A stretch of DNA of 64,000 nucleotides from Nostocoides_A vanveenii (GCF_039531165.1 NZ_BAAAPN010000056.1:39695-103694); one strand, 5' to 3'; counted from the stretch's first letter, positions 42,401-51,121 are shown. A program made the numbers and translations. The notes: generated by a model not told the origin, from the sequence alone.

Positions 42401-43321
42401 GTGACCGACGACGAGGCCCTGCTGGCGGCATACGGCCGCTATCTCGGCATCGAGCGTGGGCGCTCCGCCAACACGGTCCGGGCCTATCTCGGGGATGCTC
42501 GGGCGCTCCTTGACCACCTCAACGATGCCGGCTGCGGTTCGTCCGGCGCGCGGCTCGCTGGTGCGGATTTGAGCGCACTGCGTGGTTGGCTCGGGGCGCT
42601 CGCCCGCGGTGGCGCCTCCCGGGCCACGATCGCTCGTCGGTCGGCGTCGGTGCGGACCTTCTACACCTGGGCCGTGCGCACGGGGCGGCTAGGTCAAGAC
42701 CCGTCCGTGCGTCTTGTCGCGGCGCGCAAGGGTCGAGACCTGCCCGAGATCCTGACCGCGGAGCAGGCCGAGCGTGCCCTGAGCGCCGCGGCCGTCGCGG
42801 CCGACGACGGGGATCCCGCCGCGCTGCGGGACCTGGCCATGGTCGAGCTGCTCTATGCCAGCGGCATGCGTGTGGGCGAGCTCGCCGCGCTGGATATCGA
42901 CGACGTCGATCTCGGGGCGCGCACCGCCACTGTGCTCGGCAAAGGGGCCCGCGAGCGCATCGTCCCCTTCGGCGTGCCCGCTGAGCGTGCCATCGGCGAG
43001 TGGCTGACCCGGGCCCGGCCCCGACTGATGAACGCAGCGAGCGGACCGGCCCTGTTCCTCGGCGCCCGTGGTGGCAGGATCGACCAGCGGCAGGTGCGGA
43101 CGGCCGTCCGCACGGCGACCGCTCGCCCCGACGGGGCACCCTCGGTCGCGCCGCACGGGCTGCGGCATACGGCGGCCACCCACCTGCTCGACGGCGGAGC
43201 CGACCTGCGCACCGTCCAGGAGTTGCTCGGCCATAAGTCGCTCGCGACCACCCAGCTCTACACCCAGGTTTCCGTCGAACGCCTCAAGGAGACGTATGCC
43301 CGCGCCCACCCGCGCGCCTGA
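42401..43321 (+). CDS. xerC: Tyrosine recombinase XerC
   Basis: 306 residues. The N-terminal SAM-like core domain is seen in ERGRSANTVRAYLGDARALL. The catalytic domain has the first Arg in YASGMRVGELAALD, the Lys in LGKGARERIVPF, the HxxR block HGLRHTAATHLL, the second His in LLGHKSLATTQLYTQ and the nucleophile Tyr in that last motif. It resolves chromosome dimers at dif with XerD. GTG start. The H-x-x-R motif is encoded across a GGCATAC copy near 43164. Confidence 0.94.
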   Translation: MTDDEALLAAYGRYLGIERGRSANTVRAYLGDARALLDHLNDAGCGSSGARLAGADLSALRGWLGALARGGASRATIARRSASVRTFYTWAVRTGRLGQDPSVRLVAARKGRDLPEILTAEQAERALSAAAVAADDGDPAALRDLAMVELLYASGMRVGELAALDIDDVDLGARTATVLGKGARERIVPFGVPAERAIGEWLTRARPRLMNAASGPALFLGARGGRIDQRQVRTAVRTATARPDGAPSVAPHGLRHTAATHLLDGGADLRTVQELLGHKSLATTQLYTQVSVERLKETYARAHPRA

Positions 43322-43331
43322 ACGGCCCTCG

Positions 43332-44159
43332 ATGACGCCGCCCCCGCAGGAACCACGGTTTGGCCGGCCGATGAGCGATCAACGGCGCTATCGCCTACGA
43401 CGGACCATCGCGTTCCTCACCGTCATCGGACTTGTCGCGCTGGTGGTCAAGCTCGCCGGCAGCGACGCTCCAGCTGTTGCGACGTCCGGAGCCATCTCCA
43501 CCGCTCGCGTGTCCCCCGAAGCCACGGCCGCAGCGAGCCCACGAGCGTCGTCGTCCGCGAGCGGCGCCACGCCTGGGCAGCCGACAGCCAGCGCTCGATC
43601 GGAACCGACCAGCGTGCCGGACAGCGCGTCGGGCACGCTCACCGCCGTCGCGATCCCGGGTTCCGACACCGACCGGGCGGGCCGCAAGGTGACCTTCAGC
43701 GTCCAAGTCGAGAACGGTCTCGGTGTCGACTCCGCAGCCTTTGCCGCAGATGTGCGTTCGATCCTCTCGGACGCGCGGGGCTGGGAGCCCGAGGACCACA
43801 TTCGGTTCGTCGCGGTCAGCCCGGCGCAGCTCGCAGCGGGGGAGTCCGTCGAAATCAAGCTGACGCTGGCAAGCCCCCAACTGACCGATCAGTTGTGTGC
43901 TCCGCTGCAGACGCTGGGCGAGGTCTCGTGCGATCACAACGGCCGCGCGGTGATCAACGCGCGACGCTGGGTCGAGGGCGTCAAGTACTACAAGGACCTC
44001 GACCTCTACCGCGTCTATGTGATCAACCACGAGGTTGGCCACAGCCTCTGGCACCCGCACCAGAACTGCCCGAGTCCCGGGGCCAGAGCGCCGATCATGG
44101 TCCAGCAGACCCTCGGCCTGCAGGGCTGCATCGCGTGGCCCTACCCGCAGGGCGCGTGA
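43332..44159 (+). CDS. DUF3152 secreted/membrane-anchored putative metalloprotease
   Basis: 275 residues from ATG 43332; ATG 43374 is an alternative. One N-terminal helix, TIAFLTVIGLVALVVKLAG, anchors or exports it. A low-complexity Ala/Ser/Thr/Pro linker runs to about residue 95. The C-terminal domain contains YVINHEVGHSLWHPH, a zinc HExxH-like metalloprotease motif, and paired cysteines (LCAP, SCDH, NCPS, GCIA). This is the DUF3152 layout found throughout actinobacteria; the substrate is unknown. It starts 10 bases after xerC. Confidence 0.88.
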   Translation: MTPPPQEPRFGRPMSDQRRYRLRRTIAFLTVIGLVALVVKLAGSDAPAVATSGAISTARVSPEATAAASPRASSSASGATPGQPTASARSEPTSVPDSASGTLTAVAIPGSDTDRAGRKVTFSVQVENGLGVDSAAFAADVRSILSDARGWEPEDHIRFVAVSPAQLAAGESVEIKLTLASPQLTDQLCAPLQTLGEVSCDHNGRAVINARRWVEGVKYYKDLDLYRVYVINHEVGHSLWHPHQNCPSPGARAPIMVQQTLGLQGCIAWPYPQGA

Positions 44160-44231
44160 CCGATCCCCTCCGAGCTCTTTCCCGCGTTCAGGGCGGGAGC
44201 AGGAACCGCAGGGACGACGGGCCGCGCCGGT

Positions 44232-45395
44232 TCAGCCGGCCAGCGACCCAAGACGACGGCACGCCTCTCGCAACACCTCGTCGCGTTTGCAAAAGGCGAA
44301 ACGCACCAGCGTCCGGGCGGCATCCTGGTCGTCGCAAAAGACCGTGACCGGGATGCCGACGACCCCGGCGCGTTCGGGTAGCTCACGACAGAACTCCAAG
44401 GCATCCCGCGCTCCCAGCGATGCGGCGTCGGCGATCACGAAGTAGGTCCCGCGCGGAACCGAGACCGCGAGACCGGCCTCCCGCAGGCCGGCCACCAGCA
44501 GATCCCGCTTGGCCTGCAGCGTGCGACCGAGGTCGGCATACACGTCATCTCCTAGCCCAAGGCCGGTGGCGACGGCCGGCTGGAAGGGGCCGGAGCCGAC
44601 ATAGGTCACGAACTGCTTGACAGCACGGATCGCGGCCACCGCGTCGGCCGGGCCGCTCACCCAACCGACCTTCCATCCGGTCGTCGAGAAGGTCTTGCCG
44701 GCCGACGAAATCGTCAACGTTCGCTCGGCCATGCCGGGCAGTGTCGCCATCGGAATGTGCTCAGCGCCGTCGAAGGTCAGATGCTCATAGACCTCGTCGG
44801 TGACCACCCAGGCGTCGTACTCGCGCGCCAACTGCGCGATGAACTCGATCTCGGCGCGCGTGAACACCTTGCCGGTGGGATTGTGCGGCGTATTGAGGAG
44901 CACCATCCGGGTGCGCTCGGAGAAGGCCGCGCGCAGGGAGGTCTCGTCCACCGCGAAATCCGGGAAGCGCAGCACGCAGGTGCGTCGCACGCCACCGGCG
45001 AGGGCGATGGAGGCGGCATACGAGTCGTAATAGGGCTCGAAGGTGACGACCTCATCGCCGGGCTGCTCCAGGGCGAGGATGGTCGAGAAGATGGCCTCCG
45101 TCGCGCCGACCGTGACGAGGACTTGACTGCCCGGATCGACGTCGAGCCCGTAGAAGCGTTGCTGATGCGCCGCGACGGCGGCCAACAACTCGGGGACCCC
45201 CGGACCGGGCGGGTACTGATTTCGTCCCCCGGCGATCGCCTGCTTCGCGGCCTCCAGGATCACCTCGGGACCGTCGGTGTCGGGGAAACCCTGGCCGAGG
45301 TTGATCGCGTCGTGCTGCACGGCCAACGCCGACATGGTCGCGAAGATGGTGGTCCCGAACGGGGCAAGGGCGGGATGCCCGGGTGGCCGGCTCAT
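44232..45395 (-). CDS. Pyridoxal-phosphate aminotransferase (class I/II)
   Basis: 387 residues from ATG 45395. AINLGQGFPDTDGPEVI starts the fold-type-I domain. The PLP sites are NTPHNPTGKVF, VTDEVYEHLTF and the Schiff-base Lys in SSAGKTFSTTGWKVGW. C-terminal PRGTYFVIAD and VRFAFCK bind the substrate carboxylate. The pattern is that of the kynurenine/methionine aminotransferase (YbdL) and DapC-type N-succinyldiaminopimelate aminotransferases; the sequence alone does not decide. It is convergent with the DUF3152 gene, 72 bases away. Confidence 0.9.
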   Translation of the reverse strand: MSRPPGHPALAPFGTTIFATMSALAVQHDAINLGQGFPDTDGPEVILEAAKQAIAGGRNQYPPGPGVPELLAAVAAHQQRFYGLDVDPGSQVLVTVGATEAIFSTILALEQPGDEVVTFEPYYDSYAASIALAGGVRRTCVLRFPDFAVDETSLRAAFSERTRMVLLNTPHNPTGKVFTRAEIEFIAQLAREYDAWVVTDEVYEHLTFDGAEHIPMATLPGMAERTLTISSAGKTFSTTGWKVGWVSGPADAVAAIRAVKQFVTYVGSGPFQPAVATGLGLGDDVYADLGRTLQAKRDLLVAGLREAGLAVSVPRGTYFVIADAASLGARDALEFCRELPERAGVVGIPVTVFCDDQDAARTLVRFAFCKRDEVLREACRRLGSLAG

Positions 45396-45433
45396 GGTCC
45401 GAGCGTGGCACGAACACCCGCGATCGGTGACAT

Positions 45434-45475
45434 CGATCCACAGGTTTTGCCTGCTCAATCGCACGATCCACAGGT
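45434..45475. repeat. Two direct copies of CGATCCACAGGT
   Basis: Exact 12-base copies at 45434-45445 and 45464-45475, thirty bases (three helical turns) apart, lie between the divergent aminotransferase and M23 peptidase genes. The ATCCACA core is close to the DnaA box TTATCCACA. A third ATCCACAGG is at about 39146 upstream of yraN. They could be binding sites for DnaA or another regulator. Confidence 0.45.
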
Positions 45476-45523
45476 AATCAAGGGGTACTGGCGAGCGGAA
45501 ATCCCGATCGGCATGGTGGACTC

Positions 45524-46114
45524 ATGACTATCGCGCCCGCCACCGCCACCGTCCGGTTGATCGTTTCGATGCTCTTCGGATGGGCAACGCTTGGGTGGGC
45601 AGCGACCGCGGTGGCCGCGTCCTCTCCCCTCCATGACGCGACCCCGCATGCACGATCCGCGGCGAGCGTCGCGGGCCGCACCGGGGCGACACCCTGGTCG
45701 TGGCCATTGGTCCCGGTGCCGCGGATCGTGCATCCCTTCGCCAAGCCACCCACCCCGTATGCCGCGGGTCACCGCGGTGTCGACCTGGCCGGCTCTGCGG
45801 GGCAGGAGGTGCACGCCGTCGATGACGGCATCGTCACCCACGTCGGAGTGCTCGCCGGGCGCGGCACCGTCACCATCCAGCACGCGACCGGCCTGCGCAG
45901 CACCTACGAGCCGCTGACCACCGCCGTGCGTCGTGGTCAGGTCGTCGCCCGCGGCCAACCGATGGGCACCCTCGACACCGACCTGGGCCACTGCCTGCCG
46001 AGCGTGTGCCTCCACGTCGGCGCCCTTCGTCAAGGAACCTCAGGGAAGTGGGACTACGTGGATCCCGTCTTCTTGCTCGTGCCGGTCGACATCATCCTGC
46101 TGCCGACCGGGTGA
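45524..46114 (+). CDS. M23-family (LytM-like) secreted protein
   Basis: 196 residues with a signal peptide (RLIVSMLFGWATLGWAATAVA, cleavage near residue 32). The domain PFAKPPTPYAAGHRGVDLAG contains the first zinc His-x-x-x-Asp, followed by VHAVDDGIVTHVG and TIQHATGLRSTYEPL. The last His motif reads CLHVGALRQG where active enzymes have HLHFEV-like HxH; a Cys stands in for the first His, so activity is doubtful. Peptidases of this type often flank rpsB in actinobacteria. It is followed after 20 bases by endonuclease IV. Confidence 0.85.
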   Translation: MTIAPATATVRLIVSMLFGWATLGWAATAVAASSPLHDATPHARSAASVAGRTGATPWSWPLVPVPRIVHPFAKPPTPYAAGHRGVDLAGSAGQEVHAVDDGIVTHVGVLAGRGTVTIQHATGLRSTYEPLTTAVRRGQVVARGQPMGTLDTDLGHCLPSVCLHVGALRQGTSGKWDYVDPVFLLVPVDIILLPTG

Positions 46115-46134
46115 CCCTCGGTGATACTGAACGT

Positions 46135-46938
46135 ATGCCGTCCGCAGCCCTCCCCATCGGTGCCCACGTCCCGCAGGAGGACCCGATCGCCGAGGCTGCC
46201 GTCCGTGGCACCGCTGTCGTGCAGTTCTTCCTCGGCTCGCCGCAGAGCTACAAAGGCCCGGTCATCGCCTACGCCGGCGGAGCAGCCGGTTTGCGTGCCG
46301 ACGCCGAGGCGGCGGGCGTGGACCTCTATGTCCATGCGCCCTACATCGTCAATGTGGCGACGACCAACAACCGCATCCGGATCCCCAGCCGCAAACTGCT
46401 GCAGCAGCACATGGACGCCGCGGCCGAGATCGGCGCCAAGGGCTTGATCGTCCATGGCGGCCATGTCGACAAAGCGATCGAACCGGCTGTCGGTTTCGAC
46501 AACTGGCGCAAGGCAATCGAGGCAACTGACCTCAAGATCCCGCTCCTGATCGAGAACACCGCCGGCGGTGATAACGCCATGGCCCGGCACCTCGATCGGA
46601 TCGCCGGGGTCTGGGATGCCATCAGTCGGGCACGGGGGGCCGAGCTCGTCGGCTTCTGCCTCGACACCTGCCACGCCTGGGCCGGCGGCATCGAACTTGA
46701 CACCGCCGTCGAGAAGATCAAGGGCATCACCGGCCGCATCGACCTGGTCCACGCCAATGACAGCCGCGACACCTTCGACTCCGGCGCCGACCGGCACGCC
46801 AACTTCGGCGGTGGGCTTATCGACCAGGACGGCTTCGTCGATCTGGTGCGAGCCGCCGGCGCCCCCGTCATCTGCGAGACCCCCGGCGGCGCCGAAGATC
46901 ACCGAGCCGACTTCGCCTGGCTCCGCGACCGGCTCTGA
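46135..46938 (+). CDS. nfo: Deoxyribonuclease IV (AP endonuclease family 2)
   Basis: 267 residues in a TIM-barrel frame with the zinc ligands spread as expected: DLYVHAPYIVN, GLIVHGGHVD, PLLIENTAGG, GFCLDTCHAWAGG, DLVHANDSRD, RHANFGGGLID and ICETPGG. The enzyme cuts 5' to abasic sites in base-excision repair. TGATACT ends seven bases before the ATG and there is no ribosome site, so it may be leaderless. A GTATGCC motif copy overlaps the start codon (ATG within it). Confidence 0.9.
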   Translation: MPSAALPIGAHVPQEDPIAEAAVRGTAVVQFFLGSPQSYKGPVIAYAGGAAGLRADAEAAGVDLYVHAPYIVNVATTNNRIRIPSRKLLQQHMDAAAEIGAKGLIVHGGHVDKAIEPAVGFDNWRKAIEATDLKIPLLIENTAGGDNAMARHLDRIAGVWDAISRARGAELVGFCLDTCHAWAGGIELDTAVEKIKGITGRIDLVHANDSRDTFDSGADRHANFGGGLIDQDGFVDLVRAAGAPVICETPGGAEDHRADFAWLRDRL

Positions 46939-46958
46939 CCCGCCACCCCAGGCCCGGA

Positions 46959-46988
46959 TTTCTGCGCTCGGAGAGCGGCGCGTACACT
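46959..46988 (+). promoter_or_regulatory. Likely promoter of rpsB-tsf
   Basis: TTTCTG at 46959-46964 and TACACT at 46983-46988 with an 18-base spacer, inside the 264-base gap after nfo. The implied leader of about 205 bases before rpsB is long and contains several GC-rich inverted repeats (for example CCGGTTTGCGCCGG near 46998), as expected for an autoregulated S2 leader. Confidence 0.5.
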
Positions 46989-47202
46989 TGTGGAACGACC
47001 GGTTTGCGCCGGTCGAATTCGCGTGCCTTCTCGCCGGTCATCGATCCTCGGGTCGGGCCCCGGGGCGCACCACCTCAGTCCTCACGCGCGAGCGTGACGC
47101 GGGGTGCGTATGCAGGCACCAGGCAGGCCGCTGAGGCGCCCATCCGTGGGGGTCAACGCGGCCGACGAAACTGACACAACGACATACGAGGAGGACAACG
47201 GC

Positions 47203-48147
47203 ATGGCCGTCGTCACCATGCGCCAGCTCCTAGAGAGCGGCGTCCACTTCGGGCACCAGACGCGTCGCTGGAACCCGAAGATGAAGCGCTTCATCATGAC
47301 CGAGCGCAATGGCATCTACATCATCGACCTGCAGCAGTCGGTCACCTACATCAACAGCGCGTACGAGTTCGTCCGCGAGACCGTCGCCCACGGCGGGACG
47401 ATCCTGTTCGTCGGCACCAAGAAGCAGGCTCAGGAGCCCGTCGCCGAGCAGGCGACCCGCGTCGGCATGCCCTATGTCAACCACCGCTGGCTCGGTGGCA
47501 TGCTCACCAACTTCAACACCATCAGCAAGCGCCTGGCGCGGCTGAAGGAACTCGAGCAGATCAACTTCGGCGAGGTGGCCGGGTCCGGCTACACCAAAAA
47601 GGAGCTGCTCATCCTCCAGCGCGAGAAGCAGAAGCTGGAGAAGACGCTCGGCGGCATGCGCGAGATGTCCAAGGTGCCCTCGGCGGTCTGGATTGTCGAC
47701 ACCAAGAAGGAGCACCTCGCGGTCGATGAGGCTCGCAAGCTCGGGCTGCCGGTCATCGCGATCCTCGACACCAACTGCGACCCCGACGAGGTCGACTACA
47801 AGATCCCGGGCAATGACGACGCCATCCGCAGCGTCACCCTGCTCACCCGCGTGATCGCCGACGCCGTCGCCGACGGTCTCATCCAGCGCTCGCAGGCTCG
47901 CGCCAACGCTGGGTCCGACGCCGCCGCCGCCGGCGTCGCCGCGGACGAGCCGATGGCCGAGTGGGAGCGCGAGCTCCTCGGTGCCGACGATGCTGCGGAC
48001 GTCCCGGCTGCCGACGTCACGGTCGAGGCCGTCGCCGAGGTGACAGAGCCGGCCGACCCGGCACTCGGGGCCCCGGTCGAGGAGACCGCCGTTGTCGAGA
48101 CCGAGGTCCCCGCGGCCACCGAGACCACCGACGCCGCCGACGCCTGA
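47203..48147 (+). CDS. rpsB: 30S ribosomal protein S2 with C-terminal extension
   Basis: 314 residues; the conserved S2 part ends near 250. MRQLLESGVHFGHQTRRWNPKM, MTERNGIYIIDLQQS, VNHRWLGGMLTNF and IAILDTNCDPDEVDYKIPGNDDAI are hallmark segments. The last 65 residues are an acidic, Ala/Val/Glu-rich tail of low complexity. AGGAGGACAACGGC precedes ATG 47203. tsf follows after 43 bases, the universal rpsB-tsf pairing. Confidence 0.97.
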   Translation: MAVVTMRQLLESGVHFGHQTRRWNPKMKRFIMTERNGIYIIDLQQSVTYINSAYEFVRETVAHGGTILFVGTKKQAQEPVAEQATRVGMPYVNHRWLGGMLTNFNTISKRLARLKELEQINFGEVAGSGYTKKELLILQREKQKLEKTLGGMREMSKVPSAVWIVDTKKEHLAVDEARKLGLPVIAILDTNCDPDEVDYKIPGNDDAIRSVTLLTRVIADAVADGLIQRSQARANAGSDAAAAGVAADEPMAEWERELLGADDAADVPAADVTVEAVAEVTEPADPALGAPVEETAVVETEVPAATETTDAADA

Positions 48148-48190
48148 TCGCGTCCCGGCAAACCAGCCACGAAGGAAGGCAAGCACATCC

Positions 48191-49021
48191 ATGGCGAACT
48201 ACACCGCCGCTGACATCAAGGCGCTGCGCGAGGCCACCGGCGCCGGCATGATGGACGTCAAGAAGGCCCTTGACGAGGCCGATGGCGACTCCGTGAAGGC
48301 CACCGAGATCCTGCGGATCAAGGGCCAGAAGGGCGTTACCAAGCGCGAAGGCCGCACCACCTCCAACGGCTTGGTCACCGCCGCCACCGATGGTGGCGTC
48401 GGCACCCTGGTCGAGGTCCTGTGCGAGACCGACTTCGTTGCCAAGGCCCCGCGCTTCATCGAGTTGGCCGACAAGGTGCTCGCGCAGGCCGTCAAGGTCG
48501 GCGCGACCGACGCCGACAGCCTGCTCGCCAGCACTCTGGAGGACGGCCAGACCGTTCAGGAGCTGCTCGATGAGGCCAACGCCACCATCGGCGAGAAGAT
48601 CGAGGTCAAGCGCCTTGCTCGCATCGAGGGGCCGACCGTCGTCTCCTACCTGCACAAGACCAGCCCCGACCTGCCCGCGCAGATCGGCGTGCTGTTCGCG
48701 AGCGAGGGCGGCGACGATGCCGTGGCCCGCGATGTCGCCATGCACGTCGCGGCCTTCAGCCCGACGGTCATGACGCGCGAGGAGATCGACGCCGACGTCG
48801 TCGAGAACGAGCGTCGGGTCGCCGAGGCCACCGCACGCGAAGAGGGCAAGCCCGAGGCGGCCCTACCCAAGATCATCGAGGGCCGCGTCAACGGCTACTT
48901 CAAGGAGAACGTCCTGCTCGAGCAGGCTTTCGCCAAGGACCCGAAGAAGTCGGTCGCCAAGGTGCTCGACGAGCACGGCGCTGCGGCGAAGCAGTTCGTC
49001 CGCTTCCGCGTCGGAGCCTGA
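48191..49021 (+). CDS. tsf: Translation elongation factor Ts
   Basis: 276 residues, the nucleotide exchange factor for EF-Tu. The N-terminal UBA-like domain reads IKALREATGAGMMDVKKALDEADGD. The core has VLCETDFVAKAPRFIELA with the conserved TDFV motif that contacts EF-Tu, and two dimer-like subdomains, ending GKPEAALPKIIEGRVNGYFKENVLLEQ. GAAGG lies about 15 bases upstream of the ATG. A long hairpin terminator follows. Confidence 0.97.
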   Translation: MANYTAADIKALREATGAGMMDVKKALDEADGDSVKATEILRIKGQKGVTKREGRTTSNGLVTAATDGGVGTLVEVLCETDFVAKAPRFIELADKVLAQAVKVGATDADSLLASTLEDGQTVQELLDEANATIGEKIEVKRLARIEGPTVVSYLHKTSPDLPAQIGVLFASEGGDDAVARDVAMHVAAFSPTVMTREEIDADVVENERRVAEATAREEGKPEAALPKIIEGRVNGYFKENVLLEQAFAKDPKKSVAKVLDEHGAAAKQFVRFRVGA

Positions 49022-49047
49022 CTCTCGGGTCGCATCGCGACCCACGC

Positions 49048-49093
49048 ACGCACGTATGCCGCGTACCCCCTCGGGTGCGCGGCATACGTGCGT
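49048..49093. terminator. Terminator after tsf built from two inverted GTATGCC motifs
   Basis: 49048-49068 and 49073-49093 form a 21-base-pair stem with a single G-T pair and a four-base loop. The arms contain CACGTATGCCGCG and CGCGGCATACGTG. No T-tract follows. It separates tsf (plus) from the convergent membrane-protein gene (minus), whose stop codon touches the right arm, so it can serve both. Confidence 0.82.
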
Positions 49094-49578
49094 CAGGACA
49101 TCGACGACGCGGGTGGTGAGCCCGGGGCGCGCATGTCGCGGACCAGGAAGATCGAACCGGTCGCCAGCGCAGCGCCGGCAAGCAGCAGCCAGCCCCAGGG
49201 CACGACCAGCTGCGTGCACGGATCGACGGTGACCGTCCCGTCCGCAGGCGCGGACGAGGCTGTGCCTGAACATGATTCGGCGCTGACCCAGCGCATATTC
49301 CAGGCCACCCAGAGCAGCAACACTCCGGCGCCGATCGGTGTGCCGGCTCGGGCATGCGGTTGGGCCTTGATGAGCAGCACCGCCAGCAATCCCAGTGTGG
49401 TCGGCGCGACGAAGATGCCGATCGTGAGGATGCCGAGAATGCTCAGGGGCGCCAACACGCCGAGGAGAATCCACCCGGCCAGCGCGAGTGGAGCGAAGCG
49501 CGACTCCACCGCCGGGAGTCGGCACCCGGCATCCGGCGGAACGGCGGGCATTGAGGCCGATCCGGGCAGGGTGGTCAT
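49093..49578 (-). CDS. Small membrane protein in a TetR operon
   Basis: 161 residues with three or four hydrophobic segments (ALAGWILLGVLAPLSILGIL, GIFVAPTTLGLLAVLLI, GVLLLWVAWNM, GWLLLAGAALATGSIFLV). A loop with two cysteines, SCSG and PCTQ, lies between segments three and four, probably outside the cell. I do not recognise a family. Its ATG overlaps the stop of the TetR gene, so the regulator and this protein are made together. Confidence 0.75.
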   Translation of the reverse strand: MTTLPGSASMPAVPPDAGCRLPAVESRFAPLALAGWILLGVLAPLSILGILTIGIFVAPTTLGLLAVLLIKAQPHARAGTPIGAGVLLLWVAWNMRWVSAESCSGTASSAPADGTVTVDPCTQLVVPWGWLLLAGAALATGSIFLVRDMRAPGSPPASSMS

Positions 49579-50216
49579 GGCGACTCCTTGGGTTCGCGTC
49601 GGCGGGTGAGCAACTCCAGCAGTGCCAGGCCGCCGGCGGCCTGGTCGAGGATCCGCGCCGGCGTCTCGCGGTCGCCGGAGGTATGCGCGAGCAGCTCCAG
49701 CCCGAGGATTCCGGCCACGACGGTGTGCGCGACGTCCGGCACGGGCGCCAGGGACGACAAGGGCCCGGGCGGCAGCAGCCGGGCCACCGCAGCCTGCGCG
49801 AACTCCTGCCAGATCGCCAGGCGCTCGGACACCTGTCGCGCCAGTCCCGGGACCAACCGGGCCCCCGCGAGCATCTCCACAAGCACGGCAACGTCCCCGG
49901 ACGCCAGGTCGGTGGCGATGATGTCCGCCGCGGCCCCGAGCAGATCGTCGGCGCTGGCGGAATCCGCGACGAGGGCCTGATACGCGGCCAACCGGCGCTG
50001 GGAGACCGCGTCCAGCGCGGCGAGCAGAACCCCGCTCACCGACCCGAAGTGATAGAAGACCAGGCTCTGCTGGCAGTTCGCCCGCCGGGCGATCTCCCGG
50101 GCGCTGGCCCCCGCGAAACCGACCTCGCGCAGCGCGTCCGTTGCGGCCGCCACCAGGGCCGCGCGGGTAGCGTCCCCCGACCGGACACCACTTTTGCCCC
50201 CACTCCTGGCCATCAT
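49575..50216 (-). CDS. TetR-family transcriptional regulator
   Basis: 213 residues from ATG 50216, chosen because GAGG lies five bases upstream; an ATG ten codons earlier overlaps the operator. The helix-turn-helix reads AATDALREVGFAGASAREIARRANCQQSLVFYHFGSV, the TetR pattern, within residues 25-60. The C-terminal ligand domain is mostly helical and Ala/Leu-rich. It leads a two-gene operon with the membrane protein. The palindrome just upstream is a likely autoregulatory operator. Confidence 0.9.
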   Translation of the reverse strand: MMARSGGKSGVRSGDATRAALVAAATDALREVGFAGASAREIARRANCQQSLVFYHFGSVSGVLLAALDAVSQRRLAAYQALVADSASADDLLGAAADIIATDLASGDVAVLVEMLAGARLVPGLARQVSERLAIWQEFAQAAVARLLPPGPLSSLAPVPDVAHTVVAGILGLELLAHTSGDRETPARILDQAAGGLALLELLTRRREPKESP

Positions 50217-50238
50217 CGTCACCTCTTGAGCGAATAAT

Positions 50239-50254
50239 TTGAGCATTTGCTCAA
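50239..50254. promoter_or_regulatory. Candidate TetR operator
   Basis: TTGAGCA-TT-TGCTCAA is a perfect inverted repeat of seven bases per arm, and a further TTGAGC half-site is at 50226. It lies 23 bases before the TetR start in an AT-rich patch between tetR and pyrH, where it could cover the tetR promoter. Confidence 0.65.
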
Positions 50255-50365
50255 TAACTCTATCCGGCCACGTGCGCGGCGGGAAGGCCCCCCGATGATG
50301 TGCGAAAATCGAGCCGATCCGGCGACGACCACCGTTCTCGCCCCCTGCCTTCCCGAGGAGCCTGC

Positions 50366-51121
50366 GTGAGCACGATCGTGTCCGAGCCCCAGACCGCCGA
50401 TCCCCTCCACCGGGCCTACCGCCGGGTGCTGCTCAAACTTTCCGGTGAGGTCTTCGGCGGCGGCCGCATCGGCCTGGCGCCCGAGGTTGTCCGAGGCATC
50501 GCCCGGCAGATCGCCGAAGCCGTCCGCGAGGGTGTCCAGGTGGCCGTCGTCATCGGCGGTGGCAACTTCTTCCGCGGCGCCGAACTCCAGCAGCAGGGCA
50601 TGGACCGGGCCCGCGCGGACTACATGGGCATGCTCGGCACCGTCATGAACTGCCTTGCGCTGCAGGACTTCCTGGAGAAGGAAGGCATCGACACCCGCGT
50701 CCAGACCGCCATCACCATGGGCCAGGTCGCCGAGCCCTACATCCCGAGGCGCGCCATCCGTCACCTCGAGAAGGGGCGTGTCGTGATCTTCGGTGCCGGC
50801 GCCGGTATGCCGTATTTCTCCACCGACACGGTCAGCGCGCAGCGGGCGCTCGAGATCAAGTGCGATGCGGTGTTGATGAGCAAGAACGGTGTCGACGGGG
50901 TTTACGACGCCGACCCCCGCACCAACCCGGACGCACAGAAGTTCGACAAGGTGACCTACCGCGAGGCGCTGCAGCGTGGCCTGAAGGTCGTCGACGCCAC
51001 CTCCTTCAGCCTGTGCATGGAGAACGGCATCGACATGGTCGTCTTCGGCATGGAGGGTGCCGGCAATATCAGCCGGGCCGTGCGTGGCGAGCGCATCGGC
51101 ACGTTGGTCTGCGCCGGCTGA
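50366..51121 (+). CDS. pyrH: UMP kinase
   Basis: 251 residues, the hexameric bacterial UMP kinase of the amino-acid-kinase fold. Key parts are RRVLLKLSGEVFGG, VAVVIGGGNFFRG, RADYMGMLGTVMNCLALQD, RRAIRHLEKGRVVIFGAGAGMPYFSTDT and KNGVDGVYDADPRTNPDA. GTG 50366 with GAGGAG five bases upstream is preferred over the earlier in-frame start. It heads the normal pyrH-frr-cdsA-rlmN run. In many genomes tsf is directly upstream; here the TetR pair lies between. Confidence 0.96.
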   Translation: MSTIVSEPQTADPLHRAYRRVLLKLSGEVFGGGRIGLAPEVVRGIARQIAEAVREGVQVAVVIGGGNFFRGAELQQQGMDRARADYMGMLGTVMNCLALQDFLEKEGIDTRVQTAITMGQVAEPYIPRRAIRHLEKGRVVIFGAGAGMPYFSTDTVSAQRALEIKCDAVLMSKNGVDGVYDADPRTNPDAQKFDKVTYREALQRGLKVVDATSFSLCMENGIDMVVFGMEGAGNISRAVRGERIGTLVCAG

